Shown here piece by piece: positions 33,750-46,371 of a stretch of 64,000 nucleotides of DNA. A program made the translations under genes and the position numbers. The first letter of the stretch is position 1. Every line of letters starts with the position of its first letter. The notes under the pieces were generated by a model, which worked only from the letters and a program-made list of their open reading frames with translations, had not been told where the DNA came from and searched no databases. Source of the DNA: Gnetum montanum (taxonomy: Eukaryota > Streptophyta > Gnetopsida > Gnetales > Gnetaceae); assembly GCA_015680685.1 (NCBI GenBank), contig MNCI01030304.1, positions 429,152-493,151 on the forward strand, read 5' to 3'.

Positions 33750-34610
33750 AATTCATGTTGTAACTTGTAACCTTCATCATTCCACTTGAGGAAAGATTTT
33801 TTGTAAATGTAATGTTTCTAGCCCATGAGCTACAATCTTGCATACTTTAACTTTTTTGGGTTGAAAAATGCCTTATAAGATGTTACTACCTCACTTCCCA
33901 AGTGGGAAAAGTAATGGCATGTTTATGTTTGTCTTGGGAGGGTTGAAAATGCCTTGGGAACTACCAAATTTGGCATTTTCATGGGTTTTATGGTGGTCTT
34001 GCCCTTTACTACGCTAGAGCTACACACACCCAATGTTGGAGTTGTTGGGTTTTTCATTTTTCTACTAATGGCTAGTGTAGTCATCAAAAATTCTCAACAA
34101 TCTTCACATGGCCAGCATAGTTACCATATTTTCTAGCAAATTTCAACAATGCCAACATAGCTTTCCAAAGCCGACATGGCTAGCATAGTAACAAAAGTCT
34201 ATTTACTACTTATAGTATCTAGTGTGGTTTTGATGGCATTGGGATGTCAAAACTTGCCATAAATGGACAACTATGTTGAAATTAATTGATTACTATACTT
34301 GTAAATCATACCAATTTATCAGCAATCATGGTAGGAAATTTGCAGCAACAAATTAAACACCAGCAACCTATTTAAATCAAATTTCAACACTTTAAAAGGA
34401 GTTTTTGACAAGTTGGAAATTGGCTTAGCATTGGAGACTATTAGTGCATTTCCTAGCAGCAAAAATTCAAGAATTTACGCACCATTTTTTTCAACCAATG
34501 TAGCAGATCCACATCTAAGAACCAATGAGGAGTTTTTGGAAGTTGGAGCTTGGAAGCACTTGGATCATGCAACTAACTGCAGAATACAAACTACCAATTT
34601 CACTAGACCC
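33750..34610 (+). mobile_element. Diverged LTR related to TE-A LTR, copy 1
   Basis: Words in TE-A LTR order are recognisable: 'ttgggttgaaaaatgcctta', 'cctcacttcccaagtgggaa', 'gggttgaaaatgcc' and 'catgggttttatggtgg'. The same run occurs at 38440-39190. No matching internal region flanks it in correct order, so it is a solo or truncated LTR. Confidence 0.6.
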
Positions 34611-34614
34611 ACTC

Positions 34615-34830
34615 TTGCATTTACAGTATGAAGCCTCTCCTAGGAGAGTGTTCTCACTTTGATAACATGAAACAACTCCTTAAATGGAAATCTCACATAT
34701 TCGAAGGGAGGCACTTCATAGAAGAATGCTTTTGCATCTATGGAGTGAAGCATCTCCAAGGAGAACGCTCTCGAGTCCAAGGTGCAAGACACTTCCAAGG
34801 AGAGCACTCTCATGTCCTTAGTGCAAGGCA
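34615..34830 (+). repeat. Minisatellite, second copy of the GAGAGC array
   Basis: Four to five units match 19685-19860 in order, including 'aagcctctcctaggagagtg', 'gaagggaggcacttcatag' and 'aagaatgcttttgcat'. A shared unit order, not just a shared motif, shows common descent of the arrays. Confidence 0.8.
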
Positions 34831-37800
34831 AAGGTTTTGGTACATTGGAGGTATTAAAATTCACTATAAATAGAAACCATGCTAGATTTGAGCACCTACT
34901 ACACTTGCACATGACATCATTCTCTTAGCAATCAGGACATAAATTTGTAGCTAAAAATCAAAAGAGTTTATGTACTACAATGATTCATAAAATTATAAAG
35001 AAGAGATGTCCTATATCATAGGAGCATACAGAAGCATGAATAAATTCAAGAAGAAATTATGAAACACAAGATTCATAATTAGCATTCAAGCATCACAACC
35101 AAAAGATTTAAGAAGTAACTTCATATTAAGAAGCAAGTGTTATAAGAGAAAAGTGCAATCCCTATAGCACAAGATCTAGTTTTCTAAAAAGGAAGAGAAG
35201 GTCCAAGTCATGTTATAGGTAGCTTGGTAAATAAGAGAAAGCCATCCAAAAGGCTACAATGGAGAAGAAGGAAAACGCTTATGAAGAAGTATTTTGTAAA
35301 GCCCAATTAATCTATTTCATAATTGGATTAGAAAAGTTAAGAAGGAAGTTAAGTTAAAGAAGACTTAATAGAGTAAATACTTTAGACTACAATAATTCCA
35401 CATATAAGAGTTTGCAATAAAATGAGTTATGAAAAACCATTATAAGTATATTATTATCTTACAATGAAGAAGTAGATATGATTCAAAAGAAGATGCACTG
35501 CTAGAGAAAGAGCAATACCACTAAAACATAAGAATTTCTTATGAACTTAGCATAAAAAAACTTGGAGATATAGCAAGCTCAAAGATAATGATTACAAATT
35601 ACCAAAACTAGGAACAAGTACTAAGTTATGAAATTATTACAACATAACTTTATATATCATAAGAGATTTGTAAGAAGTAATCCAATAAGACGTATGATAC
35701 TCATAATTGCAGAGAATTATGAAGAGTAGTTATCATTATGAAAAGAGCTACAATCTTACATTTCCATAATATTAATGTTACTATTAGTTACAAAAATTTT
35801 AACTCCCTCTAAAAAATCTTGAGGCAATGACATTATGCTACAAATATAATGAAAAGGCAATACAAAAAGATCTAACATGATATCTGAGTAAGTTAGGAAA
35901 GATTATAACTTAGCATGGAACCCAAGGAATTTGATAATGAATGGATTAGCATGGAAACTAAGGAATTTCATAATGAATGGAAGAAAGAATTAAGAACATA
36001 ATTGGACATCACAAAGCTCAAAGTAATAAAGATCAGTCTATAAGAATCTTCCAAAGATAATAGCATGTAAGAAGAAATTAAACAAATAAATTACAAAGAT
36101 GAATTTTGATAACAATGATGGACCTGAATGGTCCTTCCACTACTTGTGTTGGCTTCATAACTTTAGGGTTGAGGTGTTTGATGACCTATTCTCCTATTTT
36201 GTAGGATGCGATAGCGGTTGAGTACATGAGAACGACTATGTCGATTCGATGTGGCTGAGGTAGCAAAGCATCCTAATGCTACCCCATGTCTGTTGGTGAG
36301 AGCAAGGCGATCTTTGTCATTGTTTGTAGTGTCATGTTTCTTACACATGCAATTGCGCTATCAGGGAATGGTGCCCATGAGAGATGCTATGTGAAATCAA
36401 TGAGGAAAGCATAATAAAAAAGATCAATATCACCAAAATTTCCACATTTAATGGGAAGTTTCATGATGATCTGTAGCTTCATGTTTAAAATTTGTTATTT
36501 CTCGTAATTTGAAAGCATTGAATAGTGAGTGGTAAAAACTCAATCTTTTTTACCCATACACTCAATAATCTTGCTAAAACAGGATATGAATCTCTACCAT
36601 CCAACTCCATATCTTCTTGAATAGACATGCTAAAATCTTTTAATATTAGATTTTATTCTTATGCTAGACTTGCAAATCTTAAAAAGAAGATAGCAAGATG
36701 AAAGAAGTATACTAATGAATCATTAGATGTGGCCATAAAATGATACAATTTCTTAGTTAATCAATGTCCAAATCATGTGTTCAACAAATGGTATATGGAC
36801 ACCTCTTTTGATCCCCTTTTTCTACCCTACATGTATGTTTTTCTGGTTTTAGTATTGAAGAAGATATTTTGTAAGGCTAGGAGATGTCTTTTCTAAGACT
36901 TATCCACTTTTAACAAGAGATCTCCTCTAACTTCCAAACATCTTCTACCACCCCCACCTTAGAGTATGTTTGATACATATGTTTTATTAATTATTTCTTT
37001 TCCTTTTTAATAACATTTAACTAATTAATAGCTATGTCACCATAGTTATAATTCAATTTCACATTACGTTGTCTCTTTTCAATGGACATTTAATTGATTG
37101 ATACCTCTATAACCAAAGTCATAGTTTTCCTATATCTTAATAACACCTTAGAGCATGTTTAATACTTTTCATCAAAGCCATAGAGCATGTTTAATACCTA
37201 TCATCAAAGACACAAGTCACTTCTACCTCAGTAAAAGTTTATTGCTACTACTAGTGCACATATATGTTCATGTCCATGACATCGAACATCTATGAAGCAT
37301 GAAAAAAATTGTAGGAAAAACTATAACTCTTTTCACATAAAGAAAAAATTACAAAACCAAAATACTTGAACTTTTAACCTCTATTTTATCATTTTCAAGG
37401 TTGTACCACTATTCTAATTATCTATATTTTATTATTTTCAATTTCAAGGTCGTACCACTATTTTACTTACTTTTGTTGTGACCACATTCATTTTTTACAT
37501 TATTTACATGTGTCCTTGGATCCCACTCTTGCCTACCAGTAGGTGAAATCCAACGACACATAAACATAGTTGATGATGACCATCAAATATGCATGCATTT
37601 GTGAAGTTGCATTAAATACATACACTGTTCCAAAAACACCTTAGGGTAGTACATGGATTCCCATGGATGTTAAGGTCTTGAAATTTTTGCTTTCAGAGAC
37701 AAAACTTGGTATGCTCAACGAAAAGAAAACCCACCTCTATTTCAAAATGCATCATTGGATCATCCATCATCATGCCAAGTTTCATATAGAACAACATCCA

Positions 37801-37847
37801 CAACATCAAAGATAGAGAGGCACAATGTGGTAGTCTACAAATGGTAC
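34831..37847. other. No gene recognised
   Basis: Mostly A-rich, with many 'aagaagta' and 'cataagaat' words. A small GC-richer island at 36130-36360 has a 61-codon minus frame with no known domain. The 'acacctcttttgatcccctt' and 'acatgtatgttt' words near 36800 resemble 1225-1280, so parts are dispersed repeats. Confidence 0.4.
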
Positions 37848-38165
37848 CCCCTTGTCCTGCCTACACAACAAGGCACTGGGGGCCATGTAGCTCCATTTCA
37901 AGTGGTTAGCAAGAAGAATCCTTTGTAGACAACTTAAATACATGATGGGGTATTGTATGTGGTAGAGTAACCTTGTTGCCATGATCCACTAATATTTATC
38001 CCTTTATCATTGAGATTTGTGATCACCTCTTCTCTATCTCCCTCCTCCTTTTCTTCAAGAATGTTCTTTTATGTGCCTTCTTTCACTTTCACTTTGCAAT
38101 CACTTAGTTGCATCCCACCCACTAAAATCGATATCTTGTGGGGGTCAACGAATAAGGGTCATGCT
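37848..38165 (+). repeat. Dispersed repeat, copy 2 (pairs with 13298-13630)
   Basis: Aligns along its length with 13298-13630, including the pyrimidine-rich 'ctctatctccctcctccttt' block. No recognised protein is encoded. Confidence 0.65.
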
Positions 38166-38439
38166 TTTCATCCCCCTATTGTCAACGTCGAGTGGATGAT
38201 ATACCTCAAGGCTCAAATTTGAGGGTCAAAGATTTCTACCATGCAAGGTGTTTTTTCCACATTCAATTTGGTTTCCCTGCACATGTCCATGGCATCATTG
38301 GGGCCTCATAGAGGGTCATGCCTACTTAGCGGCCCTTATGCGAGTTCCCGGGAAATCTCAAAATTTCAACATTATTACTACAACTGTGTGAAAAATAATG
38401 GCAAACATAATTTCCTTATTTTTCCAAAAATCTGGCATT

Positions 38440-39190
38440 GTAACCTTCATCACTATAATTTAAGGTAGTATTTTTATTATAAAATGTAAAATTTACAATC
38501 CATATGCTACAAATCTCACACATCCTAGCTTATGGAGGCTAAAACTATACCTCATAAGTTGTGAATGCCTCATCTTCCAAGTGGGAAAAGCTATATATTT
38601 CATGTACCTAGGCTTGAATGGGTTGAAAATGCCTTGTAGGCCATCAAATTTGGCATTTCTTAGCCTATATGATGGCCTTGATAGTTTTTATGCTAGGAAA
38701 ACTTGCAAAGGCAACATATAAAATATGGCTATTAAATTTTCATGCTAGGCATCCTTACCTTTTATGCTAGGAAGCATATTGGGGTAATGTGAAAAGCATA
38801 AAAAATATCCAAATTTGATAAATACATTGCCAAGAGATGCCCTACACACACCAAAACTTTAAAATAATCTATCAACAATCATGGCAAAAATTTGTAGCAA
38901 TGAATCAGACATCAAATGGTCTATTTTAAATAGGGTTGACTAGATTGAAAGGACTTTTGGAAATTTGCATTTAGTTTGAATGTTGAGACTTTCATAGCAA
39001 TGCATGTCCACCAAGAGTCCATAGCCATCCTTCCACCTATAACATAGATCCATTGACAAAGAGATCAGCAATGAGCTTCAAGAGTAGAGACTTGGAACTA
39101 TTGAAGGCCAAAGTTGATTGTAGAGCACATCTTGTCAACTAAATTAAGTTCCAAGCAACCTCTATTTGGCTCTTTGTGTATTAAAAGAAA
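38440..39190 (+). mobile_element. Diverged LTR related to TE-A LTR, copy 2
   Basis: Shares 'tacctcataagttgtgaatg', 'cctcatcttccaagtgggaa' and 'gggttgaaaatgccttg' with the TE-A LTR and with 33750-34610, in the same order and orientation. No coding region of a retroelement follows, so it appears solo. Confidence 0.6.
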
Positions 39191-41480
39191 ATAAATTTAT
39201 GCTCCTTTGAACATTATTTCTATGAACAATTTTATTATTCTAATAAAAAATTTACATTTCATTTTCTCAATGCAAATGTATTTTTTGTTTCTCTACGTTT
39301 AGATCCACATCTGCAATTTTATTTATTCATATCAGTAATAGATTTTTAAGTTCCTTGGTGATCAAAAAGACCATCTAGATTTCTTTGGATCTTATCCTCA
39401 AGGTCCATGGATTCGAAGTCAAACTATTTCATCCTAAAATTTTCAACTTTCTAGAACCAAGTTTTTTAGTCACTATAGTTTTTGGTGCTAGAAGGAGGGC
39501 ATGCACCCAAATTATTCATCCAATACTACTCTGACTTTCCTCATTCATCGATTTTTACTAGTGTTTACCTACGTCTAAAAACCTTTAAATTTTTCTTTGG
39601 GTTCCCTCCCAAAACTAGAGTAGCCTTAGTAGTCTACATTTTTTATTGACATTTTTCAAAACCAAACCTATGCTAGAATCTTCTTTGATCTTATGAGAAA
39701 CAATTTTTTTTTTTTACAAAGCTAACATGGTAGAACTACTTTAGAATCATTTTTTGAAGCCTAATTCTAATTCTAAGAACCACACACTTTAATTTTTCTC
39801 TTGTCATCACTTCAAATGTTGACTTAGCAGAGGTAAAAGTAGGATTACTTGTAGAGATGAAGTTTGATTCTACAAGCAAGTGCAAAATTGGTTCTACCAT
39901 GTTAGCTTAAGCATAAAACTAGCTTATGAAACTAAAATTTAGTTCTACAAATGGGTTTAAAATTAGCTCTTCCATGTCATCTTTGGAAAAATTAATGAGC
40001 TCACCAAAGTAAAAAAGTAAATCCTAAAAAGATGGATTCCAAGGAAACTCTACCATGTCAGCTCCCATATAATGTTGATTTGTAGAGATTAAAATTAGTT
40101 CTACAAAGTAAAGCACAAAATTTTCCTCCAAGAAACTTCTAGATAAACAAACCCACCAAGGATTACAAGCTTAATTTTCTCACATGCACGTAATATTTTA
40201 ATACAATTCAACATTTTACAAAGCCAAAAGAAAGTGATACAACTTATAGAACCAAAATCTAGTTCCATGAAAAAGTCCTAGAATCAACATTTTTGAAATG
40301 AAATCAAGGAACTTATATCTAATGTAGTTTGAGGCCAATGGATTACAATATGATATGATGACAACATCATCTTATAGGAGTATCAGAAGGAAAATCTACA
40401 ACCTAAATTAGTTGCCATCATCAATTTCAAATATGCAGGATTTGGTTGGTCCATCAAGGAAACATGATACTTGCTAGTTGGATTCTTATATCATGGTTGA
40501 TTATTTTATCATAGATTCTAATAATAACTATACTATTTGCCTAGATGATCTCAAAAATGATATTTCTATTAAGCTAAACAAGTGCAGTCATATCTTCCAC
40601 AAAGACTGCATAACAAAGTGGTTTACAAAACATCCTTCTTATCCATAGTGTTCAACTATTTATTGAATAATTACAAGAACTCAACCTCCTAGACACATGA
40701 GTATTCAATATATTCCTACTAAAATCTATGAAGCCTATAATGGTCTTCAAGAATATCCAAGCATCGACATTAATGAAATTACATATATATTTCCTAATGG
40801 AGTTTAGGTATTATATTCCATATCCCATATATAAGCACATAATTATTTCTTTATTTTATTAGAATAATTACATATTTATATGTTAATACAATTAGTGGAA
40901 TGCAAGTTTATAATATTGAATATTTTTTAGAGCTTATCACTTAATTGTAATGTAGTTTATCACGATGTTAGTTCTACAAGTATATTTTAAGTGACATTGA
41001 AAATGCTTACATTTAAGAATTTTTATATATTAACCTCAATTAAATTTAATCATAGCTAAATCCTTTTTATGATATATTATTGTAAGAATGGATTAGTAGA
41101 TGTAGAGACTTACTTTTTGCATGGAAGATAAAAACTAAAAGTAATGGACTTTGGGTAAGATTTTTCTGAATTAGTAATGGTTGAAGCAAAAAGGTAAATA
41201 GATAGATATAATATAAAATGATTAGATTGAATTTAAAATTTTTGAAATATAATATTTATTATAGTATTTTTATACTATGTTTTATTTTACTATTTGCATT
41301 TTAACTTTTTTAAAAAAGAAATTGAACCCATTTTGTAATTGACTTGGACTTGTGGTTACTTGTACTTTTCAAAATACTAAATTTGATCAATTATACTTTA
41401 TTTCTCATTTTCATATTTAGTTGAATGGAACTCAAAGATACTTTAACTTTTTAGTTACATGATTTGATGCAAAATTCACA
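39191..41480. other. No gene; AT-rich, includes repeat field at 39800-40300
   Basis: From 39800 to 40300 the 'agttctaccatgttagct'-type words of positions 1-1250 return. The rest is AT-rich with nothing recognised. Confidence 0.45.
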
Positions 41481-41725
41481 ATGTGAAATCAAGTGTCCCT
41501 TAGATATTTAGTTTCCTCACTGAGGAACAAAGTTGCCTAATGTGAAATCAAGCGTCCCTTAGATGTTTCATGTCCTCGTTCAGGAACAAAAGTTACCTGA
41601 TGTGAAATCAAGTATCCCTAAGATGTTCTTCTACTTTTTTTCCCATCTTCCACATTGAAAGGGATTAATAGGGCACACAATTAATGGGTTTTTGAGGCAA
41701 TGGCCTCCTCATAGCATGCTCTTTG
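41481..41725 (-). pseudogene. TE-A family gag start, with 60-bp triplication
   Basis: The block 'cacattgaaagggatt...aatgggttttt...caa.ggcctcctca' at 41650-41715 matches the gag start at 21800-21870. Next to it, a roughly 60-base piece of gag (with 'atgtgaaatcaagtgtccct') is repeated three times, starting at 41481, 41540 and 41600. The tandem copies differ only slightly, so the expansion came after insertion. Confidence 0.7.
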
Positions 41726-43918
41726 AATGATGAAGGTGGCAAGTGTCTCACAAGAGACTACAAATATCAAGGAGAATTAATCATAATTTCATATGGGAAT
41801 TACAAATAAAACTAGATTTATTAAGCATTCATAAACCCTTTCTCTTTCTCTCTCTTTTTTAATATAATAACCCTTACCCATCTTTTCCAATATATATATA
41901 TATTAAAATTATCCTTAAGGCTTTGTTACTTTGTTACCACTTTCATCAAGGAATTTGTGTAAAATGTGTAAACATTACAATGTATGTTTATTTCTTATGG
42001 ATTTAATGTCATGCATGCATCTCCATTTTTCCAATTTGGGAGGAAAACTTGCCATCTTATGTGACCTGCTTCAACCCCAATGTCATTTCCTCCAAGAAAG
42101 AAAAAACGTATTTTAGCCCTTTGTTGGTGGAGCCTACAGCTGTGTCACCATTGCCTTCATTGTTGTTGCACTACCATCACCTTTGTTGCCTTCATTGCAT
42201 TGATGTATCTTATAATGCCTTAGCCTAAGCCATAGGCATCGTCACTAAGTCTCAATCTAATCTAGCGAAGAGAAGCTATGCATTTTCTCTATTGTTGCAA
42301 TCTAGGTTTTTAGCTCTATCTCTTTTACAAGGTGTGGATGTCATTACTGCTAACCCTAATTTTGTCTTAAAATAAGCACTATCTAAGCGTTGTAGCTCGT
42401 TTATACGTTCATAGAGCCATGCACCTAAATCTAGGTTTTAAAATTTTGTCAATGGTTAAATATTCATCATTTATTCTTTTTGTTTCTAATGGATGCCATT
42501 AATTCTTTTGAACAATAAATATTCCTTAGGGTTTCATATTTTTCCAATCTTAATATTTTTCATTTAAAACAATTAGGCAATGAAGGGTTTCAACATTTCA
42601 CCAATACCCACCTTACATTGCTCCAAAGTGTGATTTTGATAATAGCCTTAGTTTTTTTTGTTTGTTATGTGTTTTGAAATCTTAGATGAAGCTCTCACAG
42701 TTTTTACCAATATTTGTAAATCTAGAAAATTTTGTTGAGCCCTAATCTCTTGTTAAATTTCTGATGCTTACATAGTAGACACTATATAATTAACCTCTTG
42801 TGCAGACAATGGCATTCTAGAAGATTAAGTAGCACTCAAAATGTTTCTTATTGCTCATACTACTACTTATTCTCTATAACTAACTAGTTCCAGAGTATCT
42901 CCTTAATTCACCATATTTCAAATTCAAAGAGAGATATTCATCTTTCAAAACTTCAAATAAGGTGAACAATTACAAGTACCTTTGCTATTTTCCACTTAGC
43001 CATTTCACTTGAATAAGCAACTATAATGTTATGGTTCTTCTCCTTTCAAAAACTTTAACTTATAATATTAAATTAATGCTAAAACCAAGCTCCATGGTGA
43101 TGACAATAAACACCTTGATTATTCATTAACATGTGAATACTTTCATTTTATAAAGAAGTCAATTGACAACCAAACTCCAATGAACTTTACCCTTTTTTTT
43201 ATTTGTATGCTATCTTGCATTTAGTAATAACATTTGGATTTTAATAAAAACCCAAACATTAATTTACAAATTTTGCTCCATAATATGGCTTAAATATATC
43301 AACACATATAACGTTTGATGATCAACTATGAATTTATGTGTATTGTAGTCCATCGTTAGTGAAGAACATGTGAGTACATGCAATTAGCTATCTCTCATAG
43401 TACGTTAAAACTAAGTACATAGTTTGGCTATGAATAAATGCAAATGGTTGTTTCTTGCAGCAAAAAAATAATTGAGAACACTAGAAGAATGCAATGCACA
43501 TGTCATCATAAGTTTGCAACTAAATTATGTGGTGTTTTGGGAGTTGCAAAATTATTATGGACTACAAAATCAGTGCCACCCACATTTACATAAAGTGTTA
43601 AATTATTTCAATGCAAGGTCTTGTGACTAGTAAACAAATGTATTAGTGCTACTTAAATGTGATTTTCATGACCTTAAAAGGGATGCTTCTTGGATTTTGG
43701 TTCATTCATACTGGTTATGTCCTTTTGTGTATTAACTACAATAGTGGCACTTTTTTTTGCTATGGTTGTGTTGGTAGTTTCCCTTGCATTGCTGGTAGTG
43801 ATACTAGTGATAAAGGATTAGGATCTTGATAAGGATGATCCATTGCCAATTGAGATCTACTTGCTACATTGGTGTTGTTGGCTATTGCCAAATTCACTGT
43901 GTTGATTGCAACCCCCCT
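41726..43918. other. No gene recognised
   Basis: AT-rich flank of TE-A. A small C-rich stretch near 42120-42200 ('ttgttgcactaccatcacc') is low complexity. No frame above about 60 codons has a domain. Confidence 0.4.
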
Positions 43919-45337
43919 TGAAACACCACAAAAATTTGCATGTTATAGCCAATCTTCATCATGTAGCTTTCACCCCATGAAACTCGAGGTAAAACTTCAT
44001 TGTAAATGTGAAAATTGTAACCCACAATGGACAATATCACATAATTTATACTTTTGGGGCTGAAAAATGCCTCATAAGTGGTCAAAGCCTCATTCCCCAA
44101 GTGAAAAAAGTCACCTAGTGTCTATATTTGGGTTTGGGATGGTCAAAAATGCCTTTTGAAATGCTAAAAGAGGTAGTTTGATGGGTTTTATGGGGGGTAT
44201 ACATTTTCCTACGTTGGAAACACATGCAAGGGGTAGATCTCACCTACCCCCAATGCAGAAGGGTGGGGGTTTTGGAAAATTTCCTCCTTCAATGTGAAGA
44301 CCACATGCATAGCCTAGAAACTTTTCCCCCCTCAATGTAGAAGTTTTCCCCCAACCTGGAAACTTTTCCCCTAGCCTGGAAAGTTCTCCTTTAGCTTGGA
44401 AACATTTTCCCCTTCATGTGGAAGTTTTTCCCCAACGTGGAGTCTTCATCCCCATCATGGAAAATTCAATCCCCCATCATGGAAGCCACAAAAGAAAAAA
44501 TTCATCACTTCATGCACTTCAATGTTGATGAGCCACTTCAACATGGTGGAGAGCTTAGCATGGAAGATTCATCTCTAGCATGAAAGGTGTGCCCTAGTTA
44601 TTATTTATAGTAAATATAATGACCATGGGGGAAAGAACTTACTATGTATGGTAACCCCCCAAAATTGGGCATCCATCTCACCTAAAATTTCAGCAAATTT
44701 TCAGCCAAATCATAGCTAATTTTCAGCCCCATTCATGGCCCAAAGATCCTATAAAAGCCAACCTCAAACATCATTTAGAGGTTCCAGAATTTTGAGTAAT
44801 TTAGTTTAGAAAATTTTGGGCATACAAGTAATTTTTCAAAAGTTCAACCATTTTTACAATTCCACACTTGGGGCATTTTTTAGCACTCAAGAGCTCTTGC
44901 AAATTCTCATACTTGCACTCTCTTGAACCCCAATGTGGAAGCATTGTAGCCTTGAGTGACCTAATTGGTAGATCTAAGGTTGCAGTAGTGAAGGAAGGTT
45001 CGATAGCATCAAGAGTGGCTTAGCACTTGGATCGTGGATCAAATGACGTCAGCTTCAATGGGTTTTAAACTCTTGCATAATTGAATCCCCTTTTTGCTCA
45101 TCCATGCATCATTTGTACACATTTCTTTAACTTATTCTTTGTTCCTTCTCAATAAATTTTTAAGTTTTGAGTATTATGTTTAAAAATAAAATTTTTTTGT
45201 GCATTATTTGGATCTATTTATATTTCCATGTTTCGCATCTCATAAGTCCCTAGTTGATTTGCTAGACCAGCCTAGGTGCCTTGAATCCCATTTTTATCAT
45301 GGAGGCCCTGGGGATTCGGGGTTGGGAAATTGCTGCA
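43919..45337 (+). mobile_element. 5' LTR of TE-A
   Basis: About 1.42 kb, TGAAACA...TGCA. It contains an intact TATA box (TATAAAAG, 44750-44757) and a polyadenylation word AATAAA (45151-45156), dividing it into a long U3, R of about 400 bases and U5. A minisatellite fills part of U3 (44280-44487). The sequence after the end does not match a common tRNA primer site, so the primer is unknown. Confidence 0.85.
44280..44487 (+). repeat. LTR minisatellite, about 20-22-bp unit
   Basis: About nine units of the form 'ccaacctggaaacttttccc' run in U3. The 3' LTR carries the same array at 54470-54683 with different unit-level changes. Short open frames across it are translations of the repeat. Confidence 0.75.
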
Positions 45338-46371
45338 TTGAAGTTGCAAGTGGTTGGATTTTAGCTTTTCATAGAATTTTCTATGAATTTTATAGCCCAC
45401 ATCTAGTGTTAATATCTTGTACCCCCTATTGTTTTTACTACCAAAACTTTATTCTTTTAGCTTCTAAAAGTTGGTGATTCAACTCTTCTGTGATTTTCCT
45501 TTCCCTATACTTTTCCAAGCTCAAAAAATTGGTAGTTGACTAAAACTAGTTTTAGTGGAAAAATGCTAGCTTTCCACTTTGGTTTTTATCAACATTGAGG
45601 TAGGGGATGTGAGATTTCCATCATCTCACCCTGCGTCTTTCCCCACCTTTTGCCATACCCAACGTGGAAGCAATTGGGAGGTTAGAATTGGTGAGATATG
45701 AAACCAATTTAATGACCAGATTTGATTTTATTACAAGTGAAATCTATTTTCTAGTTTTTTGAAGCCAAAACTCCCAAGGATTCCAATGCTTCCTTTACTC
45801 CCTATAGTAGAGACCTCAACATAGAAGCTGCAGGTGGTTTGGGTGTTGAAATTTCACAACATCTATTGTGAAATTATAAAGCAAAGCTAATGTGGAAGCC
45901 TTAATAACCATTTAATTTTTGCTACCATATTTTTACCACTAAACTAACGTTGGTTTCCATACCAGCCAAGCCTACATTTCCTTCTTTGTGGCAAAAGTTG
46001 GCAACCTGCCAAAATCATCTTTGGAAACTACCAAGTTTTTATTTTGGTCTTCAAACTATCCCCCCACCCTCTCCAACTTTGGAATAAGAAGGTGTGAGTT
46101 TTCCACTATCCTTCCTTTTCTTTTCCCTCCTACCATACCCAATGTAGAGGCAATTGGGAGGCCAACTTACGTGGGGTTTGAAACCAATGTTGCCAATATT
46201 TCATTTTTTGTAAAGGAGTAAACTCCCCAATCTCCCACTTACTAATTATAGTAAGTACATCATTTTTTGCCATTTTTATTTACTCTAAGAGTTTTTGAAT
46301 TTCATTCACTGGTATTTACTCCTATTTTACCATTTATAGTCTATTCTTAAGTAATCCTCAATACTATAGTC
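45338..46371 (+). other. TE-A leader with internal direct repeat
   Basis: About 1 kb between LTR and gag holds no gene. Segments 45605-45712 and 46090-46192 are diverged direct copies, about 480 bases apart. They share 'ccataccca', 'caattgggagg' and 'tgaaaccaat'. The 77-codon frame at 45988-46221 crosses this repeat and has no known domain. Confidence 0.6.

Noticed and set aside
34640-34912. 90-codon minus-strand open frame
   Set aside because: Repeat translation of the second minisatellite copy, with no domain.
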